A DNA stretch of 43,655 nucleotides from JAFLUQ01 sp964537995. GTDB lineage: Bacteria > Bacillota > Clostridia > UMGS1883. How positions within the stretch are numbered: position 1 is the first letter of the stretch; the number at the start of each line of letters is the position of its first letter. The notes beneath the pieces were generated by a model that saw only the letters and a list, made by a program, of their open reading frames with translations, searched no databases and was not told where the DNA came from. A program made the position numbers and the translations under genes. The stretch covers positions 1-43,655 of the forward strand of contig CAZICW010000010.1 in NCBI GenBank assembly GCA_964537995.1, given 5' to 3'. This document shows, piece after piece, positions 7,726 to 17,028 of the stretch.

Positions 7726-8757
7726 TTACAGCATATCCGCAAGCTCAAGCACAAGCCGTTCGCTTTTTTCCCAGCCGAGGCAAGGGTCGGTTATGGATTT
7801 GCCGTAAACGCCCTCCTCAACCTTTTGGCAGCCGTCCTCGATATAGCTTTCTATCATAAGACCCTTTATAAAGACTTTCATATCGGGATTCATGTTCTTG
7901 GTGTGGACGATTTCCTTACTTATGCGGATTTGTTCAAGATATTTTTTATCGGAATTGGAGTGGTTTGTATCGACGATAAGCGCCATATTTGCGAGATTTT
8001 TCTCGGCATACATTTCGTGAAGCCGGGCAATATCCTCATAATGGTAGTTCGGATGCGCCTGCCCGTGCTTGTTATTGCTGCCGCGAAGTATGGCGTGGGC
8101 AAGGTCATTGCCGTGCGAGCAGCATTCCCAGCCCCTGTAAAGGAAGGTATGGCTGCTTTGGGCGGCGACAATGGCGTTAAGCATAATCGAAAAATCGCCG
8201 CTTGTGGGATTCTTCATGCCGACGGGAATATCAAGTCCGCTTGCGGTAAGGCGATGCTGCTGATCCTCAACGCTGCGTGCGCCGACCGCCACATAGGAAA
8301 GCAGATCATACAGGTATCTGTGATTCTCGGGATAGAGCATTTCGTCGGCGCAGGTCAGACCGGTTTCGCTTATCGCCTTTGTGTGCAGACGGCGAACGGC
8401 AATTATGCCTTCAAGCATATCGGGCTTGCGCGAGGGGTCGGGCTGATGTATCATTCCCTTGTAGCCCTGTCCCGTTGTGCGGGGCTTATTGGTGTATATG
8501 CGTGGAATGATAAATATTTTATCGCTCACCCTTTCCTGAAGCCTCGCGAGGCGGCTTGTATAATCCAGCACCGAATCCTCGCGGTCGGCGGAGCAGGGTC
8601 CGATTATAAGCAGAAATTTATCGCTCTCCCCCGTAAAAATTTTTCTTATTTCTTCGTCGCGGCGCGCTTTGATTCTTTTCACCTCATCGGTCGCGGGGAA
8701 CTGCTCCTTTATTTCCGCGGGGATAGGGAGCTTTCTGAGAAATTCCATATTCATCAT
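7726..8757 (-). CDS. 3-deoxy-7-phosphoheptulonate (DAHP) synthase, class I
   Basis: A 343-residue enzyme condensing phosphoenolpyruvate and erythrose 4-phosphate, the first step of the shikimate pathway. Signature stretches of the E. coli AroF/AroG/AroH type are seen: FLLIIGPCSADRE (about 49-61), PRIYTNKPRTTGQGYKGM, CADEMLYPENHRY, VGMKNPTSGD and VDTNHSNSDKKYLEQ with the metal-ligand His. RTTGQGYKG differs slightly from the usual RTTVGWKG. Length fits the class I-alpha group, which usually has feedback control by an aromatic amino acid. The two tandem ATGs at 8757 and 8754 share the AGGAGA site at 8765-8770. It stands alone, without other shikimate genes. Confidence 0.93.
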   Translation of the reverse strand: MMNMEFLRKLPIPAEIKEQFPATDEVKRIKARRDEEIRKIFTGESDKFLLIIGPCSADREDSVLDYTSRLARLQERVSDKIFIIPRIYTNKPRTTGQGYKGMIHQPDPSRKPDMLEGIIAVRRLHTKAISETGLTCADEMLYPENHRYLYDLLSYVAVGARSVEDQQHRLTASGLDIPVGMKNPTSGDFSIMLNAIVAAQSSHTFLYRGWECCSHGNDLAHAILRGSNNKHGQAHPNYHYEDIARLHEMYAEKNLANMALIVDTNHSNSDKKYLEQIRISKEIVHTKNMNPDMKVFIKGLMIESYIEDGCQKVEEGVYGKSITDPCLGWEKSERLVLELADML

Positions 8758-8866
8758 AAGGCTGTCTCCTTTTGTGTGTTAGGGGAAGCTCCGATTAATT
8801 CCGAAGCGCCGCCGGCGAGCCGCGCTCTCGCATTATTCGGGTTTTCCTTAAAATATTCCGTAAATT

Positions 8867-8895
8867 AGAATACCACAAAAGCATATAAATGTCAA
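8867..8895 (-). promoter_or_regulatory. Sigma-A promoter of the DAHP synthase gene
   Basis: Minus-strand TTGACA (8890-8895), 17-bp spacer ending in TGG, TATTCT (8867-8872). The transcript would have a leader of about 100 nt (8758-8860) that is GC-rich and contains a 12-codon open frame, MRERGSPAALRN, with no aromatic codons. No T-box was recognised. The remaining part of the 295-bp gap up to the next gene holds only the next promoter. Confidence 0.75.
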
Positions 8896-8986
8896 TAAAA
8901 AATTTGCCCTCAAAGTAAAAACGGCAATGCTCAAAGGTTTAATATTATGCATTGGTGAAACATTTATGAATTTTTTGTGAACGTCA

Positions 8987-9015
8987 TTTACTTATTTTAT
9001 GAATTGTGATATTAT
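8987..9015 (+). promoter_or_regulatory. Possible promoter of the giant GH16 gene
   Basis: TTTACT (8987-8992), 17-bp spacer and TATTAT (9010-9015), about 40 bp before the start codon. The -35 matches the consensus at only four of six positions. Confidence 0.45.
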
Positions 9016-9052
9016 AACAGTAAACACATTTTGATATGGAGGAAGGATTTTT

Positions 9053-12000
9053 ATGAAAAAGAAAAAACTGCTGGCATTGCTTCTGACGCTGACGCTTATA
9101 TGCTCAGTCGCAGTATTCACTCCCGCGATTCCGACAGCAGTTGCGGAAAAAGCCACGGTACGGCTTCTGCCGACGGACGATTCCTACATCAGCTTTCAGA
9201 GCGGAAGCGAGGACGAGTGCTTCGGCGACAAAACAACGCTGGAGCTTGGATATTATCCCGACAACCCTCTCCCCGTCGATACGGGATATACCGGAAGCTC
9301 CCGCGGCGAATTGTATTATGCGCGCGATATATTTTTGAGATTTGATTTATGCGGCATTGACACCGGCACAATTTCGTCCGCCGTCATAAAGCTTACGGTT
9401 TCCAAAATGAGAAATCTCAAAGATACCGCCTCTTCCTCAACCGTAACCTCAACCACAATCGCCGCTTACGCGTTTGACGGGGACTGGAGCGAAAGCACCG
9501 TCACGAAAAGCAACGCTCCCGCGGTCGCCGCGGAGGATTTCGCGGCAGTGTCGAACGTACTCAACTTTTCCAACGCGGGCGAGGGCGATGTAGTCGAAAT
9601 CGACTTAACCTCATATATACGCCAAAATCCTGCCGCCGCCTATTCCTTCAGAATCAAAGCGGCAGGAGCGGGCTTTGACTTTTATTCAAAGGAAACGGGA
9701 ACACCGTCCTACCGTCCCGTGCTGGAAATCGAATATGACGGCCAGCTTGCGCCGTCGGTTTACGGAAAGGCTTTTATTTCCGATGACACCTATGCCGACG
9801 GAGACGCGGCGGCAGACGATTTGTCCGCGGCGGAGGAGCTTGTTGTCGCTTCCGACCAAGGCGACGGCGCGGCGAAGCGCACCAGAAACAGCTACATAAA
9901 ATTTTCCGTTCCCGAAACGAAGGCTGACGTTATTTACGACAGCTTCCGGCTTGTTCTGCGCGGAAAAAGCTTAGCCAACAGTGATCAGACAATCACGCTC
10001 GCTCCCATAGCCTCCGATGTGGATTTTTCGGAAATAAACTGGGAAAATCTTCCCGAAGCCGACGGAGACGCGGCTGCGGAATTTACGTTGAGCCAAAGCG
10101 TTGCCAACGATGTTGCGCTCCGATATTATTCGATAGATTTAACGGACTATATAAATTCGACTCCTTCCGAGAACGGAAGCTACGCCTTTGCTCTTACGGC
10201 GGACACGGCTGTTTCCTACTTCTATTCTCTTGAATACGAAAACGAGCTGTACCGTCCGTATACAGAGTATATCTACCGCGAAGCCGCATCGCTTACGCTT
10301 CACTTCTCCGACGCGAACGGCAATGATATTGCTCCGCCCAAATCCCTGACGCTGCCCGTCGGTGAAGCGTACACGCCCGAATATTCCCTGTCGCTGGACG
10401 ACGGCTGGTTCTTCTCCACCTCGGCGACGGAGGCAAAAAACGCTTTTCCGTACACTGTTAAGGAAGGACGCAACGACGTATATCTGGTTTACGAAAACAA
10501 GTCAATATCGGGCTGCGAGGAAGTCAGCGTCACAACGGTTCAATACGAGGCTCCCGAGCTGCCGGACGAAATCACGGTATACTTCGGCGACGGCAGCAGC
10601 GAAAGCTTTCCCGTTTCGTGGTCAAGCGTTTCCGAAGAAAGCTACGCCGTAAGCGGAGAATTTACGGTCGTCGGCACTCTTCAGGGCATTGAATATGAAA
10701 ATGTCTGCGCAAGCGTTAAGGTTATAGGCATAACGGGAGTTTCGGTTCCGACGCTTTCAACCGCGCCGGGCAGCTATCCCCTGCTTCCCGAAACGCTTGA
10801 CGTGAATCTTGAAAACGGCGAAACTCACGCCATGCTCGTGCAGTGGGACGAAATCGAAGAATCCGCCTATGAAGCCACAGGCTCTCTTGTTGCGTCGGGA
10901 ACTCTTGTTCTCAGCGGAATGAGGGTTCAGATGACGGTACTTGTCGAAGACGGCGACCTTGACGACCGCGCCGCCGTCGCGGACGCTTATACCGAAAAAA
11001 GCAGTCCGAACAGCAGCTTTAACACCGAGGAGCTGAAAGTCAGCGGAGTAAACGGAGCAGGCCGCGCGAATACCGACCGTAAGACCTTCCTCCGCTTTGA
11101 GGGCGGCAATTTCGGCGAGCCGTACTTTGACAATGACAGAAACGCCGAAATAGATTCGATTGTAAGCTCCAAGGTTCGGCTGTATTTCAATAAAATTGAC
11201 AACGATGCAACCGCAACATATAAAATATACGGCATACTTCCCGAATATGACAATTGGATTGAGGACGAAATAACATGGAACAATTCCGAGGATATTACCG
11301 AAAATTCCGTATATCTTTACTCCGTTTCCGTCAAGCATTCCTCATTCGAGGCGTCGTGGATTGATTTTGACGTTACGAGCTTTGTGCGTGAACACCGCGA
11401 CGAAGAATATCTTTCATTCTATGTCGAATCCGACACCTGCGCGGCATACATCGCTTCAAGAGAAAACGGCAGCGACGCCCTTTCTCCCGTGCTTCAGACC
11501 TCAAGCTACATTCCCGACGCCGCAGTTACTCTCCGCTATGTCGCGGAAATCGACGGCGAAACAGTAGATATTGCCGAGGCAACGGATTTGACGGGAAAGC
11601 TTGAGCATCCTTACACATATCAAAGCGCAATTCCCAATCCGATATATTTCCCCGACGCGGACAGCGACGGAATATACTACTATAACTTTGTAACGTCTCC
11701 CAATCCTCCGTCAGAGGAGGAAAGCGACCCGAAGCTTCATCTTGACTCCCTGACAGACGGCTATAACGAGATTCAAGCGCAATACACCCGCAGAGAAATA
11801 ACCTCGATTGAGCCGGTAACGGCCGAAACCTTCCGCGGAACTAAGCCGGAGCTTCCGGATTCCGTTACGGCATATCTTGACAACGGAACTCCGGTAACCG
11901 AAGCGGTGGAGTGGCGCTGGGACGAGGTGGATTTCCGCGCCTACAGCACGGTCGGCGTCTTTACGCTTTACGGAAGCGTCGAGTATACAAATATTCCGGC

Positions 12001-15000
12001 GGAAGCGGAAATAACCGTTTACAACGCTTATTACGACGAAGGCGCGGCTCAAAACAGCAACGAATTTGACCTTGACGCCGATACCGCTTACCGGCTTACC
12101 TTCACGCTCAACAATACCGACAGTCTGTCGGACGCTCTCAGCGACATAGATATTGTTACAAACGATTCGCGTCAGCTTGCTTATGACATGACGGCGGAAG
12201 ACTTTATGGACTATCTCGCTTCGTTTGAGGAGGGCGAAACCGTAGAGGTGTTCTTCACCACTCCCGCCGAAGGCGCAAGCATGACGCTTGTCCTGCCCGA
12301 CTGCGTAAGCTATATGATTGACGCGCGGCTCCGCACGGTTCTCGGGCGCGGCGGAGATATGACGCTCCACTATATGTACAACGACGAGGAAATATATTCC
12401 TCCCCCATCAACGCCGCCTACGGCAGCACATTTACGCTTTCCGAGGAATATCTGACAATTCTTGACGGAGCGTACAAGGTAAACGGAGTTGATTCCTCCA
12501 AAAGCGACATCGCTTCCCTCACCGACACCGTTGTTCTCGATACCGACGGTCTTAACGCCTATCTGCTCTGCTACTACTGCAAGGTATTCACGTTCTCCAC
12601 TTCGGTTGAGAACGTCGCGGACGCGCTTTTGAACAGCTATACCCGCTCCACGGCTACGCTTTTCAACGGTACCGACACCGACAAAACCGCAACCGTGATT
12701 GTCGCCAAATACAGCGAGGACGGTATGCTTGTCGGTCTTGAGCATGAAGCTCTTGTAATTCCGGCTCTTTCCGAAAACGCGGTTACAAAAACCGTGAATG
12801 TTCCGGTGGACGGGAATTACACGACAATTCTTCTCTGGGACGAAATATCGGGGCTTACTCCCTTTACGTCAAAGGTTGATTCGAGAAATCCCACAGGGAA
12901 AAGCTCCAAGCCCGAAACGGGCGACTTAATCCTGATTCCGACGCTCGGAAGAAGCGTTACCGCGTCGGCGGAGCAGTCGGGCAACGAAGCGGTTCATATG
13001 CTTACCCGCGATTTGACTACGCGCTGGTCGGCTCAGGTCGAGGACGAAAGCTCTCCCGTATATGCCGACATTTATCTCGGCGGGCTTTACGACCTCCACA
13101 CAATCGGTCTTGCTTTCTACAACGGAGCCTCAAGAAACAGCCGTTTCGCGGTTTCCGTTTCCGAGGACGGCGAGGACTGGATTCAGATAATTTCTCCGCG
13201 TTATTCCTCGGGTAAAACGGCTTCGACGGAATATTACAGCTTCGACACGATTACGGCCGCCTATGTCCGCGTCAGCGGCTACGGCTGGAAAGCGAACGAG
13301 ATAACCGACGAGGGTCTTGTCGAAACCAAGGGCGATTGGTTCAGCGTAACCGCGTTCGAGGCATACGGCTCTCTTAACGACGCGACGGAAATCCGGTATG
13401 ACGAAATAACAGACTTTGAAGGACTTGCGGGAACAACTCTTACAACCTCGGTTTCCTCCAAGGCCAAAAACTGGGGCGCGAACGCCCTCAGCGAAGCCAC
13501 ATACACAAACTATACCCCTCTGACGGGTACGGCGCTTTACGCCGACATAACCTCAACTCCGGACGGCGTAGGCTTTGAGGAAGGGAATACCGCTCTTCGC
13601 CTTTATGACAATGTTGACCGCGACGGCGACGCTTCCACGGGAGCGGGCAGCATCGGCGCGTTCCACAAGCTCAGTCTTACATCGGAACGGTACAGCATAC
13701 GCTTCAAGTGGTATGTTCCCAATGTTATTGACGGCGAAACATACAATGCCCAGTGGTCGGGACTTGCGATAAGCGCGGGTCAGGTCGGCGGCGGCGCGGA
13801 TACCTCTCATCCCGTTGCGCTCCAGCTTCGGCTTTCTCCGTCCGGCAAGAACAAGATGGGCTTTAACATAATCCGCTCCATAGTCTATAACGACGGCGAT
13901 CAGGAATCGCTGCTCGGTTCGAGCTGTTCCTTCAACGCAAACTGCGTATGGGATGTTATCCTTGACGTTGACTCGGAAGCGAACACCGTTATCATTACGG
14001 TTTCCGACGGTTCGAGAACCGAATCCGCATATGTCGGATACGCTCTTTACGACAACGAACGCACTCTCAGCCAGACATGGAGCAACAGCAGCGTAAACTA
14101 CATAATGTTCAATACGGGCGCCGGCGGAAAGTGCGAAATGTATGTCGATGACTTCACCGTATCCTATATTCCCACAAGCTCGGAGGATGAGGGGTCGGTT
14201 ACATACTCTCAGGATTTCGATGGCTTCGCGGAAAACACCTCCGTCCGCGGCGATGACGGCAGCGGTATTTCCTCGGCGCTTATAAAGGAAACCGGTCAAG
14301 CCTATACCGCAAGCTACGGCACAATGCTTGACGTAGATTTTGAAAAATCCTCAATGACGGGCGGCAACGCGCTTCATCTTTACGACTTTGTCGGAAGAAC
14401 CGAGAGCAGCTCCAAGGGCGCGGGCGGCGTATTTGCCTATGTTGACCTCGGCGATCTCTCCACCGAAAACGTGACAAAAATCAAGTTTGATATGTACGCC
14501 CCCACATACGGGGAATACTCCGGCTTTGCTCTTGCGAACGGACACAATTTCGGCGGCGACGATCAGGAAAATCCGCTTGCGCTTCAGGTTCGCTTCAGCC
14601 CGCAATCGTCGGGAATGCAGTTCAACCAAAACTCCTCGATTCAGTACAATAAGGCGAGCAGCTACACCGCGCTTGTCGGCACCGGCAACAATCGCTTGAG
14701 CTACGGCGCGGTATGGAGCTTTGAGCTCTCCGTCAATCCGTATCTCGGAAATGTCACCGTAAAGGTTACGGACGGCTCGATTGTTTCCTCCAAAACGGTC
14801 ACAATGCCGACAACAACAACCGAAAGCAGCACATGGACGGCTGATTGGTCGAAAACGCCGATAAATACACTTATCTTCAATACCGGCGCGGGAACAAGCG
14901 CGGAAATTTACATTGACAACATCGAGGTCATAGATACGGGCGAAGTTCAGGAATCGCTTTCCGCCGTAAACGGGGTTATCCGCCTTGAGGCTCCCAATTC

Positions 15001-16120
15001 CTCGGGACAGGGATATTATATTGTACACGGCACAAGCGCCGGCTCTTCGTTCTCCATCAAATCAAGCACAAATCCTTACTATACTCGCTTTGTCGAGCGC
15101 AAGGGACTTGCCGACCCGAACTGCGTTTCGTTTGAAATTCTCGGTATGCCCGGCTATTATATGTATGCCGACTCAAACTGGAAGGTTACCATACAAAAGT
15201 ACAGCGACACCGAGGAATTCCGCCGCAACGCCACCTTCATTAAGACAAGCAGCATAAGCAACGAGGGCAGCACCGCTTTCTCCTATAAGCTGTACAGAAA
15301 CAATGAGCTTTTGCTCTGCAACAGCAGCAATTCCCTCGGGATAATCAAAAATCCCGAAGGCGGCAACAAAAAGTATTGCACCTTCCATCTGCGCGACGAA
15401 TCCGCCGCTTATGTTTCCGATTCGTTCAGCGGAACAAGCATAAGCAGCCAGTGGTACAAGGGTTATCCTTGGTACGCAAACTACCATAACCACAGCGCGG
15501 TCGCCCGCGACGAAAATATTGTCGTCAGCGGAGGCAGGGTACTGCTTGAAGCCACAAAGGTCGCCAGCGATAATTGGATTAAGAACTCCAGCGGCAGCAC
15601 GGGCTACAACGATTCCATCAACAACAACAAATGGAAGAAATACTGCGCATACACCGGCGTAATCAGCATCAACAGCAAGGTCTACAACAAGGGCAGCTAC
15701 ATCGAAGGCAGCTTCAAGCAGCCCAACAGTCCGCGCGGCTATTGGACGGCTTTCTGGCTCAACGGACGCGATAGCTGGCCGCCCGAGACGGATATGTTCG
15801 AGTATCTGTCAAGCAAGGGTACCTCCACATGGTACACAGCCACTCACGGCGGAACCGAGGGCGCGGGCTGGCAAACGAGCAGCGCGGTCGGCAATCTCCG
15901 CACAACCTACCACACCTTCACAATAGACTGGGGCTATAATTACATGAAGATGTATGTCAACGGCAGTCTCTACTTTACGGCTCCCGACACAAGCTATCAG
16001 AAAAATATGTATCTTATTCTGAACACCGGCATCGGAGCATGGGAAAGCGAGCCCGACAGCACAACCGTCTGGGGCGAGGGTCTGGAGTGCAAATATATCA
16101 GAAGCTATCAGTATTATTAA
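9053..16120 (+). CDS. Giant secreted multi-modular GH16 glycoside hydrolase
   Basis: A 2355-residue secreted protein with a strong ribosome site (GGAGG, 9038-9042) and a signal peptide (about 1-32, KKKKLLALLLTLTLICSVAVF). Modules in order: DNRLRE/CBM96-like (33-228), a second (232-390), two Ig-like Big_4-type modules (490-635), a third DNRLRE (640-820), another Ig-like module (915-1000), an unassigned region (1000-1290), an F5/8-type C or CBM32-like module (1292-1440), two LamG/concanavalin-like modules (1445-1704 and 1718-1960), an AbfB/CBM42-like trefoil (1967-2120), and a GH16 domain (2123-2355). The GH16 motif ExDxxE is intact: Glu2245, Asp2247, Glu2250. GH16 enzymes cut beta-1,3/1,4-glucans, agar-type galactans or O-glycans; the substrate here is unknown. 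There is no sortase motif, SLH or dockerin. It is monocistronic, with a terminator after it. Confidence 0.88.
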   Translation: MKKKKLLALLLTLTLICSVAVFTPAIPTAVAEKATVRLLPTDDSYISFQSGSEDECFGDKTTLELGYYPDNPLPVDTGYTGSSRGELYYARDIFLRFDLCGIDTGTISSAVIKLTVSKMRNLKDTASSSTVTSTTIAAYAFDGDWSESTVTKSNAPAVAAEDFAAVSNVLNFSNAGEGDVVEIDLTSYIRQNPAAAYSFRIKAAGAGFDFYSKETGTPSYRPVLEIEYDGQLAPSVYGKAFISDDTYADGDAAADDLSAAEELVVASDQGDGAAKRTRNSYIKFSVPETKADVIYDSFRLVLRGKSLANSDQTITLAPIASDVDFSEINWENLPEADGDAAAEFTLSQSVANDVALRYYSIDLTDYINSTPSENGSYAFALTADTAVSYFYSLEYENELYRPYTEYIYREAASLTLHFSDANGNDIAPPKSLTLPVGEAYTPEYSLSLDDGWFFSTSATEAKNAFPYTVKEGRNDVYLVYENKSISGCEEVSVTTVQYEAPELPDEITVYFGDGSSESFPVSWSSVSEESYAVSGEFTVVGTLQGIEYENVCASVKVIGITGVSVPTLSTAPGSYPLLPETLDVNLENGETHAMLVQWDEIEESAYEATGSLVASGTLVLSGMRVQMTVLVEDGDLDDRAAVADAYTEKSSPNSSFNTEELKVSGVNGAGRANTDRKTFLRFEGGNFGEPYFDNDRNAEIDSIVSSKVRLYFNKIDNDATATYKIYGILPEYDNWIEDEITWNNSEDITENSVYLYSVSVKHSSFEASWIDFDVTSFVREHRDEEYLSFYVESDTCAAYIASRENGSDALSPVLQTSSYIPDAAVTLRYVAEIDGETVDIAEATDLTGKLEHPYTYQSAIPNPIYFPDADSDGIYYYNFVTSPNPPSEEESDPKLHLDSLTDGYNEIQAQYTRREITSIEPVTAETFRGTKPELPDSVTAYLDNGTPVTEAVEWRWDEVDFRAYSTVGVFTLYGSVEYTNIPAEAEITVYNAYYDEGAAQNSNEFDLDADTAYRLTFTLNNTDSLSDALSDIDIVTNDSRQLAYDMTAEDFMDYLASFEEGETVEVFFTTPAEGASMTLVLPDCVSYMIDARLRTVLGRGGDMTLHYMYNDEEIYSSPINAAYGSTFTLSEEYLTILDGAYKVNGVDSSKSDIASLTDTVVLDTDGLNAYLLCYYCKVFTFSTSVENVADALLNSYTRSTATLFNGTDTDKTATVIVAKYSEDGMLVGLEHEALVIPALSENAVTKTVNVPVDGNYTTILLWDEISGLTPFTSKVDSRNPTGKSSKPETGDLILIPTLGRSVTASAEQSGNEAVHMLTRDLTTRWSAQVEDESSPVYADIYLGGLYDLHTIGLAFYNGASRNSRFAVSVSEDGEDWIQIISPRYSSGKTASTEYYSFDTITAAYVRVSGYGWKANEITDEGLVETKGDWFSVTAFEAYGSLNDATEIRYDEITDFEGLAGTTLTTSVSSKAKNWGANALSEATYTNYTPLTGTALYADITSTPDGVGFEEGNTALRLYDNVDRDGDASTGAGSIGAFHKLSLTSERYSIRFKWYVPNVIDGETYNAQWSGLAISAGQVGGGADTSHPVALQLRLSPSGKNKMGFNIIRSIVYNDGDQESLLGSSCSFNANCVWDVILDVDSEANTVIITVSDGSRTESAYVGYALYDNERTLSQTWSNSSVNYIMFNTGAGGKCEMYVDDFTVSYIPTSSEDEGSVTYSQDFDGFAENTSVRGDDGSGISSALIKETGQAYTASYGTMLDVDFEKSSMTGGNALHLYDFVGRTESSSKGAGGVFAYVDLGDLSTENVTKIKFDMYAPTYGEYSGFALANGHNFGGDDQENPLALQVRFSPQSSGMQFNQNSSIQYNKASSYTALVGTGNNRLSYGAVWSFELSVNPYLGNVTVKVTDGSIVSSKTVTMPTTTTESSTWTADWSKTPINTLIFNTGAGTSAEIYIDNIEVIDTGEVQESLSAVNGVIRLEAPNSSGQGYYIVHGTSAGSSFSIKSSTNPYYTRFVERKGLADPNCVSFEILGMPGYYMYADSNWKVTIQKYSDTEEFRRNATFIKTSSISNEGSTAFSYKLYRNNELLLCNSSNSLGIIKNPEGGNKKYCTFHLRDESAAYVSDSFSGTSISSQWYKGYPWYANYHNHSAVARDENIVVSGGRVLLEATKVASDNWIKNSSGSTGYNDSINNNKWKKYCAYTGVISINSKVYNKGSYIEGSFKQPNSPRGYWTAFWLNGRDSWPPETDMFEYLSSKGTSTWYTATHGGTEGAGWQTSSAVGNLRTTYHTFTIDWGYNYMKMYVNGSLYFTAPDTSYQKNMYLILNTGIGAWESEPDSTTVWGEGLECKYIRSYQYY

Positions 16121-16135
16121 AAATTATTAAAAATT

Positions 16136-16170
16136 TTACGGCGCAGCGAAATTCGCTGCGCCGTAATTTT
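16136..16170. terminator. Strong terminator after the GH16 gene
   Basis: A long perfect palindrome: TTACGGCGCAGCGAA (16136-16150) and its complement (16152-16166) around a single A, followed by TTTTAT. AAAATTTT before it may let it also stop transcription from the converging tetR gene. Confidence 0.88.
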
Positions 16171-16216
16171 ATGAAAATGTATTGATAAAAAACATGGGAG
16201 GCATTGCCATTCTTTT

Positions 16217-16804
16217 TTATCGGTCAAGACTTGCAAACGACGTCAGACTCGTACAGACAATCGTATCAATAACGGCTCCCAGCTCCGCGGGAGAGGTTTT
16301 ATTCTCGCGCGTAAGCCAATCCCTTATCAATGCCGCCGCGCCGTTTACGAAAAACGTTGACACAAGGCGGCGGAACTCCTGCCCGTGTTCCTTCATTTTA
16401 AGCGATATATCGGGGAAAATTTTTTCTTCAAGCGCAACTACCAGCTTGTCCATGAATTTCATGCTCCTGTTTGAGTATATAAACGCCTTGAACACGACCA
16501 CATTTTCCCGTATGTATTCCAAAATATGTGTTATCTGCAAAACCTGACGCTCCTTCGCGGCGGCAATAAAATCCACGGAAGCATAGCCGCAAAGCTCGGC
16601 TATAACCTTATCCTCAAGCTTATCCTGAAGGTCTAAAATATCTATATAATGCAGATAAAAGGTGCCTCGGTTCATATCCGCCAAATCGGTCAGCTCCTTG
16701 ACGGTAATCTTGTTTATATCCTTTTTTGCGGCCAGCTCAAAAAACGCTTTTTCTATCACGGCTTCGGTTTTCCTGTTCCTGCGGTCGCCGGAATTTTTTT
16801 TCAT
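16217..16804 (-). CDS. TetR/AcrR-family transcriptional regulator
   Basis: A 195-residue repressor. The N-terminal HTH (about 10-55) has the TetR signature DINKITVKELTDLADMNRGTFYLHYIDILDL. The C-terminal domain resembles the TetR_C type common in Clostridia (VVFKAFIYSNRSMKFMDKLV ... FFVNGAAALIRDWLTREN). It is transcribed away from the MMPL transporter gene. The 224-bp region between them has two promoters and two dyads, so it probably controls the transporter operon and itself. The inducer is unknown. Confidence 0.92.
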   Translation of the reverse strand: MKKNSGDRRNRKTEAVIEKAFFELAAKKDINKITVKELTDLADMNRGTFYLHYIDILDLQDKLEDKVIAELCGYASVDFIAAAKERQVLQITHILEYIRENVVVFKAFIYSNRSMKFMDKLVVALEEKIFPDISLKMKEHGQEFRRLVSTFFVNGAAALIRDWLTRENKTSPAELGAVIDTIVCTSLTSFASLDR

Positions 16805-16860
16805 TATTATATCCTTCCTTTTCCCACTTGCTTTTTCCGTTTTTCACATAGTCTGTTTTT

Positions 16861-16889
16861 ATCATACCACCTTTTCGGGGCAAAGTCAA
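16861..16889 (-). promoter_or_regulatory. Sigma-A promoter of the tetR gene
   Basis: Minus-strand TTGACT (16884-16889), 17-bp spacer ending in TGG, TATGAT (16861-16866). The start codon is about 55 bp downstream. Confidence 0.75.
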
Positions 16890-16909
16890 CAATAATTTTT
16901 CAACACAAG

Positions 16910-16928
16910 ACAGTTTATATACAACTGT
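16910..16928. promoter_or_regulatory. Candidate TetR operator dyad
   Basis: ACAGTT (16910-16915) and AACTGT (16923-16928) form an inverted repeat with a 7-bp AT-rich centre, the size of TetR-family operators. It lies just upstream of the tetR -35 and about 30 bp upstream of the transporter -35. ACTAATAGACACTAAT (16931-16946), a short direct repeat, follows. Assignment to this TetR protein is inference. Confidence 0.45.
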
Positions 16929-16947
16929 AGACTAATAGACACTAATT

Positions 16948-16987
16948 TTTATCTGATTATTGATAAAATTTTAACCGTGAGTATAAT
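16948..16987 (+). promoter_or_regulatory. Promoter of the MMPL-GLUG operon with overlapping dyad
   Basis: TTGATA (16960-16965), 16-bp spacer, TATAAT (16982-16987). A second dyad, TTTATC (16948-16953) with GATAAA (16962-16967), overlaps the -35 element and could also bind a repressor. Confidence 0.65.
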
Positions 16988-17028
16988 ATAAATATACACG
17001 CGTTGATTTATTCTTTACGGAGGCAATC

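Noticed and set aside
8758..8860. Amino-acid attenuator or T-box in the DAHP synthase leader, which has a 12-codon open frame (MRERGSPAALRN).
   Set aside because: The peptide has no Phe, Tyr or Trp codons, the leader is only about 100 nt, and no T-box sequence or terminator/antiterminator pair is visible.
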